Origin: Actinomycetota bacterium
Lineage (GTDB): Bacteria > Actinomycetota > Thermoleophilia > Gaiellales > Gaiellaceae
DNA: 56,014 nucleotides
Direction of reading: 5' to 3'
Assembly: GCA_005885245.1 (NCBI GenBank)
Contig: VAWR01000143.1
Location: forward strand, 1 to 56,014
A program made the position numbers and the translations under genes. Within the stretch, counting starts at the first letter, position 1, and each line of letters opens with the position of its first letter. Under the pieces are notes generated by a model. It did not search any database. It was not told the DNA's origin and worked only from the letters and a program-made list of their open reading frames with translations. Below, piece after piece: positions 33,137 through 40,876 of this stretch.

Positions 33137-35725
33137 ATGAAACGCCTTCTCATTGCGGTGGGCATCGCAGCAATCGCCCTCGCCGTGGGGGTGGGCACAG
33201 CGACCGCCGCCGACCCGTCGGGTGGGGCGCAGGGGACCGGCCAGTTGGCCGGGACACTGCAGGGTGCGCCCTCGACGAGTCAGGCGGGACAGACGGCTTC
33301 GAACACCGGTCTGCCGGCAGGCTTCAGCGGCAGCGGTCTTGCGATCAGCCCTGGCTCCAGTTCGGCCACCCAGGACGCCGGCAACTCGGCGACCTCGAAT
33401 TCGTCGAACGACAGCACCACCGGTCAGAAGGCGACCGGGACACAGACGGGCGGCAGCTCCAGCTGCGCGTCCGGCTGCGGCGGTGCCGGCCAGTCACAGA
33501 CGATCGACCAGGCTGCTGCAACCAAGCAGGACGCTGATGCGAACAGCAAGGCCGACCAGAACGCGGTGAATGCCAATGTCCCCGTGAGCATCGCGGGCGG
33601 GAACGTTTCAGGCGGCTCGAGTTCCGCGACGCAGAACGCCAACAACGCGGCGACTGCTGATGCCTCGAACACGAGCAAGACCGACCAGACTGCGACCGGT
33701 ACGCAGACGGGTGGCAGCTCCAGCTGTCTATCCGGCTGCGGTGGTGCCGGCCAGGCTCAGACGATCGACCAGGCGGCTGTGACGAAGCAGGACGCCAACG
33801 CCGACGCCAAGGCCAAGCAGAACGCGGTCAACGCCAACGTCCCCGTCAGCATCGCGGGTGGGAATGTGTCCGGCGGCTCGAGTTCAGCCGATCAGACGGC
33901 CACGAACGCCGCCGACGCCTCCGCTGACAACAACAGCAAGACGAATCAGACGGCAGATGCCACGCAGACGGGCGGCAGCTCCAGCTGCAAGTCCGGCTGC
34001 GGTGGCAACGGCCAGGAGCAGAACGTGGCGCAGGATTCCAAGACGAAGCAGGACTCCAGCGCCGACGCTCAGGCCAAGCAGAACGCAGTCAACGCCAACG
34101 TTCCCGTCAGCATCGCCGGAAATGACGTGGTTGGCGGTTCGAGCTCGGCCACCCAGACGGCGGACAACAACGCCAACGCCGATGCATCGAACAAGAGCAA
34201 GACCGATCAGACCGCGAACGCCACGCAGACCGGCGGCAGCTCCAGCTGCGCGTCCGGCTGCGGTGGCAACGGCCAGGAGCAGAACGTGATCCAGGCGTCG
34301 GACACCAAGCAGAACGCCGACGCGGCTGCCAAGGCCAAGCAGAACGCGGTCAACGCCAACGTTCCCGTCAGCATTGCCGGAAGCGACGTGGTTGGCGGTT
34401 CCAGCTCGGCCACCCAGACGGCGAAGAACAACGCCGTGTCGGATGCGTCGAACAAGAGCAAGACCGATCAAACAGCGAACGCGACCCAGACCGGCGGAGA
34501 CAGCAAGTGCTGGTCCGGTTGCGGCGGCAACGGCCAGGAGCAGAACGTGGTACAGGCGTCCAAGACGAAGCAGGACGCGAATGCCGACTCTCTGGCCAAG
34601 CAGAACGCAGTCAACGCCAACGCTCCCGTCGGCATCGCCGGGGGCGACGTGATCGGCGGTTCGAGCTCGGCTACGCAGACGGCAGGGAACAACGCCAATG
34701 CGGACGCCAACAACTACAGCAAGACCAACCAGGACGCCAAAGCCGCGCAGACAGGCGGCAGCAGCAACTGCTGGTCCGGTTGTGGTGGAAACGGACAGGA
34801 ACAGAACGTGATCCAGTTCGGGCTCACGAAGCAGAACGCCGACGCGGACGCGAAGGCCAAGCAGAACGCGGTCAACGCCAACACACCGGTGAGCATCGCC
34901 GGTCACGACGTGGTTGGCGGCTCCAGCTCGGCCACGCAGACGGCGAACAACAACGCAGACGCCGACGCATCCAACGTCAGCAAGACCGACCAGACCGCCG
35001 ACGCCACCCAGCAGCTCGGCAAGTCCAGCTGCTGGTCCGGCTGTGGCGGTAACGGCCAGGAGCAGAACGTGGCCCAGGTTGCGCTGACGAAGCAGGACGC
35101 GGATGCGGATGCGATCGCCAAGCAGAACGCCCTGAACGCCAACGTCCCGGTCAGCATCGCCGGGGGTAGCGTGATCGGCGGCTCGAGCTCGGCGACGCAG
35201 ACGGCGGACAACAACGCCGTTGCGGATGCGAGCAACTACAGCAAGACCAAGCAGGACGCGACTCCCACGCAGATTGGTGGGAGCGCCAGCTGCTGGTCCG
35301 GCTGTGGTGGCAACGGGCAGGAGCAGAACGTGCTCCAGCTCGCGCTGACCAAGCAGGACGCCGACGCCAATGCGTGGGCGAAGCAGGACGCCCTGAACGC
35401 GAACACTCCGCCGTCGATCTCCGGCAAGGAGCCGAGCAAGGGCGATCCGAGCTCGGCCACTCAGACGGCGGACAACAATGCCAACGCCGATGCAGCGAAC
35501 AAGAGCAAGACCGAGCAGGTCGCCGATCCGATCCAGCAGCTGGAGGACTCCCTGTGCGGGTCGGGTTGCGGCGGCAAGAGCCAGGAGCAGAACCTGGCTC
35601 AGGTCGGGCTGACCAAGCAGCACGGCAACTCGGATTCGTGGGCGAAGCAACACGCACTCGACACGGACACGCCGATCAGCCAGCAGGCGCCGTTCATGCG
35701 GCCCTACGGAAAGAAGGAGGAGTGA
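33137..35725 (+). CDS. Secreted protein of nine 87-residue tandem repeats, each with one CxSGC motif
   Basis: An 862-residue protein of unknown family. The ATG at 33137 follows AGGAG by 11 bases and begins a Sec signal (KRLLIAVGIAAIALAVGVG, cleavage near ATA-AD). After a short introductory half repeat, nine units follow. Each has SSCxSGCGGxGQ, then QEQNVxQxxxTKQDADAxAK, AKQNAVNANVPVSIAG, a GGSSSATQTADNNAxADASN segment, and SKTDQTAxATQ. Cysteines occur only in these motifs, 18 in total, from Cys110 and Cys114 to Cys807 and Cys811. The composition is dominated by Ala, Asn, Gln, Ser, Thr, Asp and Lys, with almost no aromatics except a Trp in the CWSGC form of units 5-8. There is no membrane anchor or sortase signal, so the product is released or assembled outside. 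A fibre or matrix role is inferred from the repeats alone. Confidence 0.85.
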   Translation: MKRLLIAVGIAAIALAVGVGTATAADPSGGAQGTGQLAGTLQGAPSTSQAGQTASNTGLPAGFSGSGLAISPGSSSATQDAGNSATSNSSNDSTTGQKATGTQTGGSSSCASGCGGAGQSQTIDQAAATKQDADANSKADQNAVNANVPVSIAGGNVSGGSSSATQNANNAATADASNTSKTDQTATGTQTGGSSSCLSGCGGAGQAQTIDQAAVTKQDANADAKAKQNAVNANVPVSIAGGNVSGGSSSADQTATNAADASADNNSKTNQTADATQTGGSSSCKSGCGGNGQEQNVAQDSKTKQDSSADAQAKQNAVNANVPVSIAGNDVVGGSSSATQTADNNANADASNKSKTDQTANATQTGGSSSCASGCGGNGQEQNVIQASDTKQNADAAAKAKQNAVNANVPVSIAGSDVVGGSSSATQTAKNNAVSDASNKSKTDQTANATQTGGDSKCWSGCGGNGQEQNVVQASKTKQDANADSLAKQNAVNANAPVGIAGGDVIGGSSSATQTAGNNANADANNYSKTNQDAKAAQTGGSSNCWSGCGGNGQEQNVIQFGLTKQNADADAKAKQNAVNANTPVSIAGHDVVGGSSSATQTANNNADADASNVSKTDQTADATQQLGKSSCWSGCGGNGQEQNVAQVALTKQDADADAIAKQNALNANVPVSIAGGSVIGGSSSATQTADNNAVADASNYSKTKQDATPTQIGGSASCWSGCGGNGQEQNVLQLALTKQDADANAWAKQDALNANTPPSISGKEPSKGDPSSATQTADNNANADAANKSKTEQVADPIQQLEDSLCGSGCGGKSQEQNLAQVGLTKQHGNSDSWAKQHALDTDTPISQQAPFMRPYGKKEE
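33464..35680 (+). repeat. Tandem array of nine 261-bp coding repeats
   Basis: The TGC codon of each first cysteine lies at 33464, 33725, 33986, 34247, 34508, 34769, 35030, 35291 and 35555. The spacing is exactly 261 bases seven times and 264 for the last step. The ninth unit is cut after about 42 codons. Units 1-2 share a GAGQ-QTIDQAA form, units 3-8 share GNGQEQNV, and units 5-8 also share CWSGC. This points to stepwise duplication of blocks, not to one expansion event. Confidence 0.95.
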
Positions 35726-35797
35726 AAGAGGCAAGGTGATGGCCGAACGACCGAAGCGCCGCACGAGACCGTCGTGAGGCGTTGAGGTGCTTCCGGA

Positions 35798-37240
35798 GTG
35801 GCCGCGGGCGGACCGCGGTCACTCCGGGCCTCGGCCGCCGACCTTTTCCTGCGAACTGCCGGGTGGTACGTTCCGCCGGAGCGCCGATGGATGGTTGAGA
35901 CGACGCTCGACATCCGCTTCTACGCAGACGATGAGGCTTGCGTCATCGTCGATTCGAACGCGCCGGATGACGTCGAGGAACAGGCCGAGCTGGTCAGCTT
36001 CGGTCACTACTCGGCCAGAATCATCGACCGGGTGGGGCCCAGCAGCGCACTGTCGCTGATCCACTCGCTGACGAGTCTCGAGGAAGCGTCGATGGACTAC
36101 CTGCTGAGCTTTCTCGAGAGCGATGGGCCGAGACTCGAGGACATCGACGACAGGCGCGTCCGTGTACTGCCCCCCGAGTCCGCGTCCCCGGCGGACCAGG
36201 CGTTCGTCGTGCACGCCCGATTCCTCGATCCTCGGCGTGGGCCCCGGATGTCGTTCACAGTCAAGCCGCGGGGCCTGTCGGCGCCGGGTCGGGGTGATGA
36301 CTATCACGCCCTGGCGTCGGTGCACGTCCTGCTCTATTCGCTCCTCAAGCGGCGTGCGGGGGATCGACCCTATCTGCGCCGTCTCGCCGGGACGGCCGGC
36401 CTCATCGGACGGTTGGCGGCGAACAACCAGATCAGGCCCGACAACGAGTTCGACGTTTCCCTCGCCGCCGCGGACGTCGCCTGGGGACGTGGCCCCGAAG
36501 CCGAGGATCAGGGCGGGCAGAGCGCTGAGCTGCGCTGTCCAGCTTGCGGAAACGAGGGTTCGACCGCACAGGACGGCAAGGCGTTCGATTCCGTGCTGTG
36601 GCCGAGCCGCAGCGCTGAAATCCTGAGGTGCAGGCACTGCGGGGCAGGTGTATGGCTGAGAGCGGGGCGAAGGCCGCGTCGAATCACGGGCGATCTCTGG
36701 CGAGCGATGGACTCGATGCGAACCGAGCTCACGGGCTTGCCGGACTTCGGACCGCCGGGCGGTCCGCCCCGAACCGAACCGCGTGACGAGAGCGATCTGC
36801 TGGAAAGTCTCAAGGTTGCTTTCATCGAGAACGGGTGGCCGTTCTCCGAAGTGCTGGGTGCGGATGCGCTCGTCAGCGAGCTGTCGGGCCCGCTCGGGAC
36901 GTGGAAGTTCTACGCGCAGATCGTCGAGGAGCAGGAGCTGCTGCTCCTGTACTCCGTGTGCCCGTTGCGCGTGCCCGCTGAGCGGCGCCTCGAGGTCTCT
37001 CATTTCCTCACGCGTGCCAACTACGGACTGTCCGCCGCCACGTTCGAGCTCGACTTCGACGACGGCGAGGTGCGGTGCAAGACCGTGCTGCCTCTCGACG
37101 GGGGCGAGATCGACGTGACAGCCCTCAAGAAGTTGGTGCGGACCAACGGCCTTGCGATGGAGACCTACCTCCCGGGGATCGGCGCGGTCATCACCGGCAC
37201 GCCTGCGTTGCCGGCGCTCGAGCGGCGGACGACCAGCTGA
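35798..37240 (+). CDS. Zinc-ribbon protein with C-terminal YbjN-like domain
   Basis: A 480-residue protein without signal peptide, so cytoplasmic. The N-terminal 230 residues (ETTLDIRFYADDEACVIVDS, RIIDRVGPSSALSLIHSL, and a helical DDYHALASVHVLLYSLLKRR) belong to no family I recognise. A zinc ribbon follows with CPACG and CRHCG, about 40 residues apart. The C-terminal 150 residues (WKFYAQIVEEQELLLLYSV, RRLEVSHFLTRANYGLSAAT, FELDFDDGEVRCKTVLPLDG) fit the YbjN/T3SS-chaperone-like fold. GTG at 35798 is the longest start. An ATG at 35891 with GGAG nine bases upstream is equally good and would remove 31 residues. A chaperone-like or adaptor role for the neighbouring exported proteins is possible but unproven. 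Confidence 0.75.
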   Translation: MAAGGPRSLRASAADLFLRTAGWYVPPERRWMVETTLDIRFYADDEACVIVDSNAPDDVEEQAELVSFGHYSARIIDRVGPSSALSLIHSLTSLEEASMDYLLSFLESDGPRLEDIDDRRVRVLPPESASPADQAFVVHARFLDPRRGPRMSFTVKPRGLSAPGRGDDYHALASVHVLLYSLLKRRAGDRPYLRRLAGTAGLIGRLAANNQIRPDNEFDVSLAAADVAWGRGPEAEDQGGQSAELRCPACGNEGSTAQDGKAFDSVLWPSRSAEILRCRHCGAGVWLRAGRRPRRITGDLWRAMDSMRTELTGLPDFGPPGGPPRTEPRDESDLLESLKVAFIENGWPFSEVLGADALVSELSGPLGTWKFYAQIVEEQELLLLYSVCPLRVPAERRLEVSHFLTRANYGLSAATFELDFDDGEVRCKTVLPLDGGEIDVTALKKLVRTNGLAMETYLPGIGAVITGTPALPALERRTTS

Positions 37241-37335
37241 CAGAGGCCCCTGCCGGTGCCCGCCGGGGCAACAACCGCAGTTGAAATCCGGGTTGGACAG
37301 GAGTACTTTCGAGTCAGTAACGGGGAGGGGGAGCG

Positions 37336-37935
37336 GTGACGACAACCCCAAGGTCGTTACTGCGGCGACTGCTGGGGGCCCGAGGAGCGGCCCTGCTGTC
37401 CACCGGTGCTCGCGATCCGGGGCGGACGCTGATCGTCGTCGGGATCCTTGCAACCGCGCTGTGGTGCGGCGCACTCGCGCGCGCTGACACGACCCCCTCC
37501 CCGACGACTCCGACGACTACGACTGAGGCACCGCCGCCGGACCCGTACAAGGCTCCGGCGCGGACCGCGAAGAAGCAGCCTGCTCCGCGCCATGTCTCGG
37601 TCACGCGCTCGGCACCCGTTGCGCGTACGCGAACGTACACGCCACCAGCGGTGGCACAGCCTCGACCGGCGGTGCGCACCTCTCGTCCCAAGGTGCAGCG
37701 GCACGCCAGGGTCGTTCGGAAGCCTCGCAAGCGGCCGGCACACGCGAAGCCGGTGCGGATCTCGCTCGCACCTCTTGCGGGCATCTTGGCAGCGGTTAGG
37801 GCACCGCTTCCTCCGTCAGCCGACAATGAAAAGCCGTTCCGCTTACTTGCCGGAATCGCGTTGGCTGTCCTTGCCGTCGCCGGCTCCGGCCTGCTCCTCT
37901 TCTCGGTCCGCGCGTTCCGGACGGGATGGGAGTGA
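37336..37935 (+). CDS. Small Pro-rich protein with membrane helices at both ends
   Basis: A 199-residue protein. GTG at 37336 has GGGGGAG four bases upstream. A first hydrophobic helix (GRTLIVVGILATALWCGALA) may be an uncleaved or cleaved signal. The middle 100 residues are Thr/Pro-rich, then strongly basic (KVQRHARVVRKPRKRPAHAK). A second helix (LLAGIALAVLAVAGSGLLLF) ends the protein with a short RAFRTGWE tail. The plan resembles the anchors at 28107 and 30846 in small form. Function unknown; the basic middle part could contact acidic wall polymers. The next gene starts two to eight bases after its stop, so they form one operon. Confidence 0.75.
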   Translation: MTTTPRSLLRRLLGARGAALLSTGARDPGRTLIVVGILATALWCGALARADTTPSPTTPTTTTEAPPPDPYKAPARTAKKQPAPRHVSVTRSAPVARTRTYTPPAVAQPRPAVRTSRPKVQRHARVVRKPRKRPAHAKPVRISLAPLAGILAAVRAPLPPSADNEKPFRLLAGIALAVLAVAGSGLLLFSVRAFRTGWE

Positions 37936-37936
37936 G

Positions 37937-39538
37937 GTGGCCGTGAACTGGCGGTATCCCGTCGCGCTGCTCCTGATCTGCTTACCGCTTCTCGTCTTTC
38001 CGCCGACTGCCGGCGCGGCGCCGATTACAGTGACCTGCAACGGCGGCGGCTGCTCGACCGACTGGTACAAGGTGAGCGTCACGGTCGCGTTTGCATGGGA
38101 CCCGACCGGAGTCACGATGACGCAGGGATGCGACACGAGCACGGTCTCGGGCGACACTGCCAGCTGGTCCCGGACTTGCGTCGTTACGTACACGAACGGT
38201 TCAAGCGCACGGCTCGGAGTCACGATCAAGAAAGACGCCACTCCTCCGACCGTCACCGGCGGCTCCGCGAGCCGCGGTCCCGATGCGAACGGGTGGTACA
38301 ACCACCCGGTCGGTATCACCTTCAATGGTTCCGACGCGACGTCGGGCCTTGCGGGGTGCACCTCGACCAGCTACGGGGGGCCGGACACCGCCGGTGCGTC
38401 GTTCTCCGGCTCCTGCACGGACCAGGCCGGAAATACGAGCAGTCAAGCGAGCTTCGGGCCGATCAAATACGACGGGACGCGGCCATCTGTTTCCGTCGCG
38501 CTCTCACGCGGTCCTGATTCGAACGGGTGGTACAACCATCCGGTCGACTTCCACGCGAGCGGCTCCGACAATCTGTCCGGCATAGCCTCGTGCAGCTCCG
38601 GAACATTCGGGGGAGGTGGATCCGTCAGCGCAAGCTGCAGCGACAACGCCGGCAACAGTGGCTCCGCAGGCGTGCCCGTCAACTACGACGCGTCCTCGCC
38701 TTCCATCGACAGCATCACGCTCGACCGCGCGCCGGACAGCGACGGCTGGTACAACCATCCAGTCCGGGTGACCTTCCATGGGAGCGATGGAGGCTCGGGC
38801 ATCGACGCCTGTACTGACGTCACGTACAGCGGTCCCGACACTACGAGCACCACCGTGAGCGGGACGTGCTCGGACAAGGCCGGCAACCGAGCGGGCGGTA
38901 GTTCGCCCGCATTCAAGTACGACTCGACGCCTCCGACGATCACCAACCTCGGCGTCGACTGGGACGACGGTTCCGCGACGCTCACCTGGACCGCATCTGC
39001 GGACACGAAATCGGTCGAGATCGATCGGGCCCCCGGCCCCACGGGCCCGGACGCGGCAGCGGTGTTCAAGGGCCTGGCCTCGAGCTTCGAGGACAAAGGC
39101 CTGACGAACAAGGTGAAGTACGTCTACACGATCATCGGCTTCGACGATGCCGGCAACAAGGCGGTCGAGACCGTCACCATCATTCCGGCGGCCAAGCTCT
39201 ATTCGCCGGCTCGCGGAGCGACAGTCGTCAGCCCACCGCTACTCGGATGGCGAAAGGTTGCCGGCGCGTCGTACTACAACCTCCAGGTGTACTTCGGCGT
39301 CTCCGGAAAAGCGCTGCGCCGCGTGGCCTCGGTTGCGGTCAGCGGCCGGAAGGTGTTGACGGCGTGGCCGCGACAGCCGCACTACAGGCTGAGGAAGAGC
39401 TGGAGCTTCAAGGGCAAAACGCGGAAGCTCGCCGTCGGCCACTATCGGTGGTACGTCTATCCGGGGCTCGGTAAGCGGTCGGCGAACAAGTATGGACCGC
39501 TTATCGGGCAGAGCGATTTCTACGTCAAGAAGCGGTAG
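37937..39538 (+). CDS. Exported protein with three WYNHPV Ig-like repeats and a fibronectin-like part
   Basis: A 533-residue secreted protein. Two GTG starts (37937 and 37943) are possible, both near GGGAG. The signal is VALLLICLPLLVFPPTAGA. After a first domain with two Cys pairs come three repeats of about 78 residues, each starting GPDxNGWYNHPV or APDSDGWYNHPV. Each then has FxGSDxxSGIxxC, a second cysteine in SCxDxAGN and a closing YDxTxP phrase. These look like the Ig-like domains common in actinobacterial secreted proteins, with one disulfide each. A fibronectin-III-like part (ATLTWTASADTKSVEIDR) follows. The last 120 residues (LLGWRKVAGASYYNLQVYF, GHYRWYVYPGLGKRS) resemble a carbohydrate- or wall-associated beta-domain. 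No membrane anchor. A structural or adhesive surface role is likely. Confidence 0.83.
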   Translation: MAVNWRYPVALLLICLPLLVFPPTAGAAPITVTCNGGGCSTDWYKVSVTVAFAWDPTGVTMTQGCDTSTVSGDTASWSRTCVVTYTNGSSARLGVTIKKDATPPTVTGGSASRGPDANGWYNHPVGITFNGSDATSGLAGCTSTSYGGPDTAGASFSGSCTDQAGNTSSQASFGPIKYDGTRPSVSVALSRGPDSNGWYNHPVDFHASGSDNLSGIASCSSGTFGGGGSVSASCSDNAGNSGSAGVPVNYDASSPSIDSITLDRAPDSDGWYNHPVRVTFHGSDGGSGIDACTDVTYSGPDTTSTTVSGTCSDKAGNRAGGSSPAFKYDSTPPTITNLGVDWDDGSATLTWTASADTKSVEIDRAPGPTGPDAAAVFKGLASSFEDKGLTNKVKYVYTIIGFDDAGNKAVETVTIIPAAKLYSPARGATVVSPPLLGWRKVAGASYYNLQVYFGVSGKALRRVASVAVSGRKVLTAWPRQPHYRLRKSWSFKGKTRKLAVGHYRWYVYPGLGKRSANKYGPLIGQSDFYVKKR

Positions 39539-39549
39539 CCGGCTTCCGG

Positions 39550-40503
39550 CTAGACGGGAATCCCGGCGGCAGGTTTGCTCGGCCCGCCGCTCGGAGGCCT
39601 CTGCCTGGTCTGCGGCACCAGTCCGAACTGCGCGAGGGCAAAGGGCAGGTAGCCGTGACGCTTCATCTCGGTCGTATGCGCCCAGTTGCCGACGTACTCC
39701 TTGACCGGTGCCTCCGGATTGAGGCGTCTGATGTCGCGGTACAGGAGCCCCGATTCGTGCTCCTGATCGCCGACGGTCGTGTCGCGCCTGCTCCACCAGA
39801 TCTGCAGCGGCACATGTGAAAAGGCGATCCGCTGCGCCCAGTCGAGCGGGCTCCGAATTTCGTACGCCCTCGGATCGGCAGACGGGGTTCCACCGATCTC
39901 ACGGCGGGCGAGTCTCTGCAGTCGATCGCCGAAGCGGAGGTGGTCGAAGGCCCGATAGCGAGCGGCCATGTTCGTTGGCGCGTCGAAGGACGCAGCCCCG
40001 GCCAGCAGGTGCGGGAACTTCGCGGCGAGCAGCAGCGTCTCCTGTCCGCCCATGCTGCCGCCGAACGCGTAGACGCGATGCCGGTCGATGCGAAGCCAGG
40101 GCACGGCGCTCTCCACGAGCTGCGGCATCCTTGCGAGGTCGCGGATCTCGCCCGGATCCCCCCACGAGAAGAGGGTCAGCATCCGACCCTGACCTTCGGG
40201 GTTGATCACCGCGAATTGTCCGATCGCCGGGAGGTTCCCCCAGCGATTGACGTTGATCCGCCCACCGACACCGCGGCCGTGCGGCGAGATCACGAGCGGG
40301 ATCGCCGGATGTCGCAGCGGGCCGTACCACGCCGGCAAGATCAGGTAGGCCCGCCGCATTCGCCCGTCGTGCGCCCGGTAGGAGAGCTTCAGGACTCGTA
40401 CGGCAGCCGGGAGCGTCGAGGGCCGTGCGGTTGCAACGCTCGGAAGCAGCGCGACGAGGGCGAAGAGGAAAGCGGCCCCCACGGCCGCGCGCTTCTTGTT
40501 CAT
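39550..40503 (-). CDS. Secreted alpha/beta-hydrolase (esterase), copy 1
   Basis: A 317-residue exported hydrolase. Signal peptide RAAVGAAFLFALVALLPSVA, then an esterase fold with IPLVISPHGRG (oxyanion area) and the nucleophile motif YAFGGSMGGQET. A possible acid residue lies in IWWSRRDTTVG and the probable catalytic histidine in GNWAHTTEM. It resembles prolyl-oligopeptidase-like or poly-hydroxyalkanoate-depolymerase-like esterases more than the Ag85/EstD-type esterases later in the window. The start ATG is at 40503 and a GTTAAGCG motif lies 52 bases upstream on the same strand. It faces the WYN-repeat gene, with 11 bases between the stops. Confidence 0.85.
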   Translation of the reverse strand: MNKKRAAVGAAFLFALVALLPSVATARPSTLPAAVRVLKLSYRAHDGRMRRAYLILPAWYGPLRHPAIPLVISPHGRGVGGRINVNRWGNLPAIGQFAVINPEGQGRMLTLFSWGDPGEIRDLARMPQLVESAVPWLRIDRHRVYAFGGSMGGQETLLLAAKFPHLLAGAASFDAPTNMAARYRAFDHLRFGDRLQRLARREIGGTPSADPRAYEIRSPLDWAQRIAFSHVPLQIWWSRRDTTVGDQEHESGLLYRDIRRLNPEAPVKEYVGNWAHTTEMKRHGYLPFALAQFGLVPQTRQRPPSGGPSKPAAGIPV

Positions 40504-40554
40504 GGCCCGTAGAACGTAGGCCCGGCGTTCCTTGTTGTCACCCCTCGCAACGAA

Positions 40555-40562
40555 CGCTTAAC
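40555..40562 (-). promoter_or_regulatory. GTTAAGCG motif upstream of the esterase gene at 40503
   Basis: Read on the minus strand this is GTTAAGCGTTCG. It shares the first eleven bases GTTAAGCGTTC with the site at 25949 on the plus strand. It lies 52 bases before the esterase start. Confidence 0.4.
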
Positions 40563-40656
40563 GACAAGAAAACGAAAACGACGCAATCCACGGGCGCGGC
40601 GGGGCTGTCCGCGGGACGCGGTCAGACCCTGTCCGTTCCGACGCCGGCTCGCCGAA

Positions 40657-40778
40657 CCACGTCCTGGTGTCGGACACAGTGCCGTGGGACTGGCGAGAAC
40701 GTCACGAGAAATACGCGGACGCTGCAAGCGGGACGATCTCGCCATCGGCCGACCGGGCCACGTCCTGGTGTCGGACAC
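40657..40778. repeat. Two direct copies of a palindromic GTGTCGGACAC element
   Basis: Within the 373-base divergent gap between the esterase (40503) and aldo/keto reductase (40877) genes, CCACGTCCTGGTGTCGGACA plus one further C occurs at 40657-40677 and again at 40758-40778. Each holds the inverted repeat GTGTC-G-GACAC, and the second extends it to GGTGTC-G-GACACC. The first is also enclosed by CCACG and CGTGG. They may be operators for the reductase or members of a dispersed intergenic repeat family. The rest of this gap shows no gene. Confidence 0.6.
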
Positions 40779-40876
40779 CGTGACCGGAATGTGACTTTCT
40801 CTCCACAGACGCCGCGAGGTCACACGGCTCCGTGGGACGACGCGGCCCGGGTCCGGCTGATGTAATCCTCGACCGA

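Noticed and set aside
33464-35680. CRISPR-like or mobile repeat array
   Set aside because: The 261-bp units are coding, in frame and without spacers; there are no cas genes.
33884-35764. A 626-codon open frame antisense to the nine-repeat gene
   Set aside because: It is the reverse reading of a regular repeat without stops. The plus strand has signal peptide, ribosome-binding site and sensible composition.
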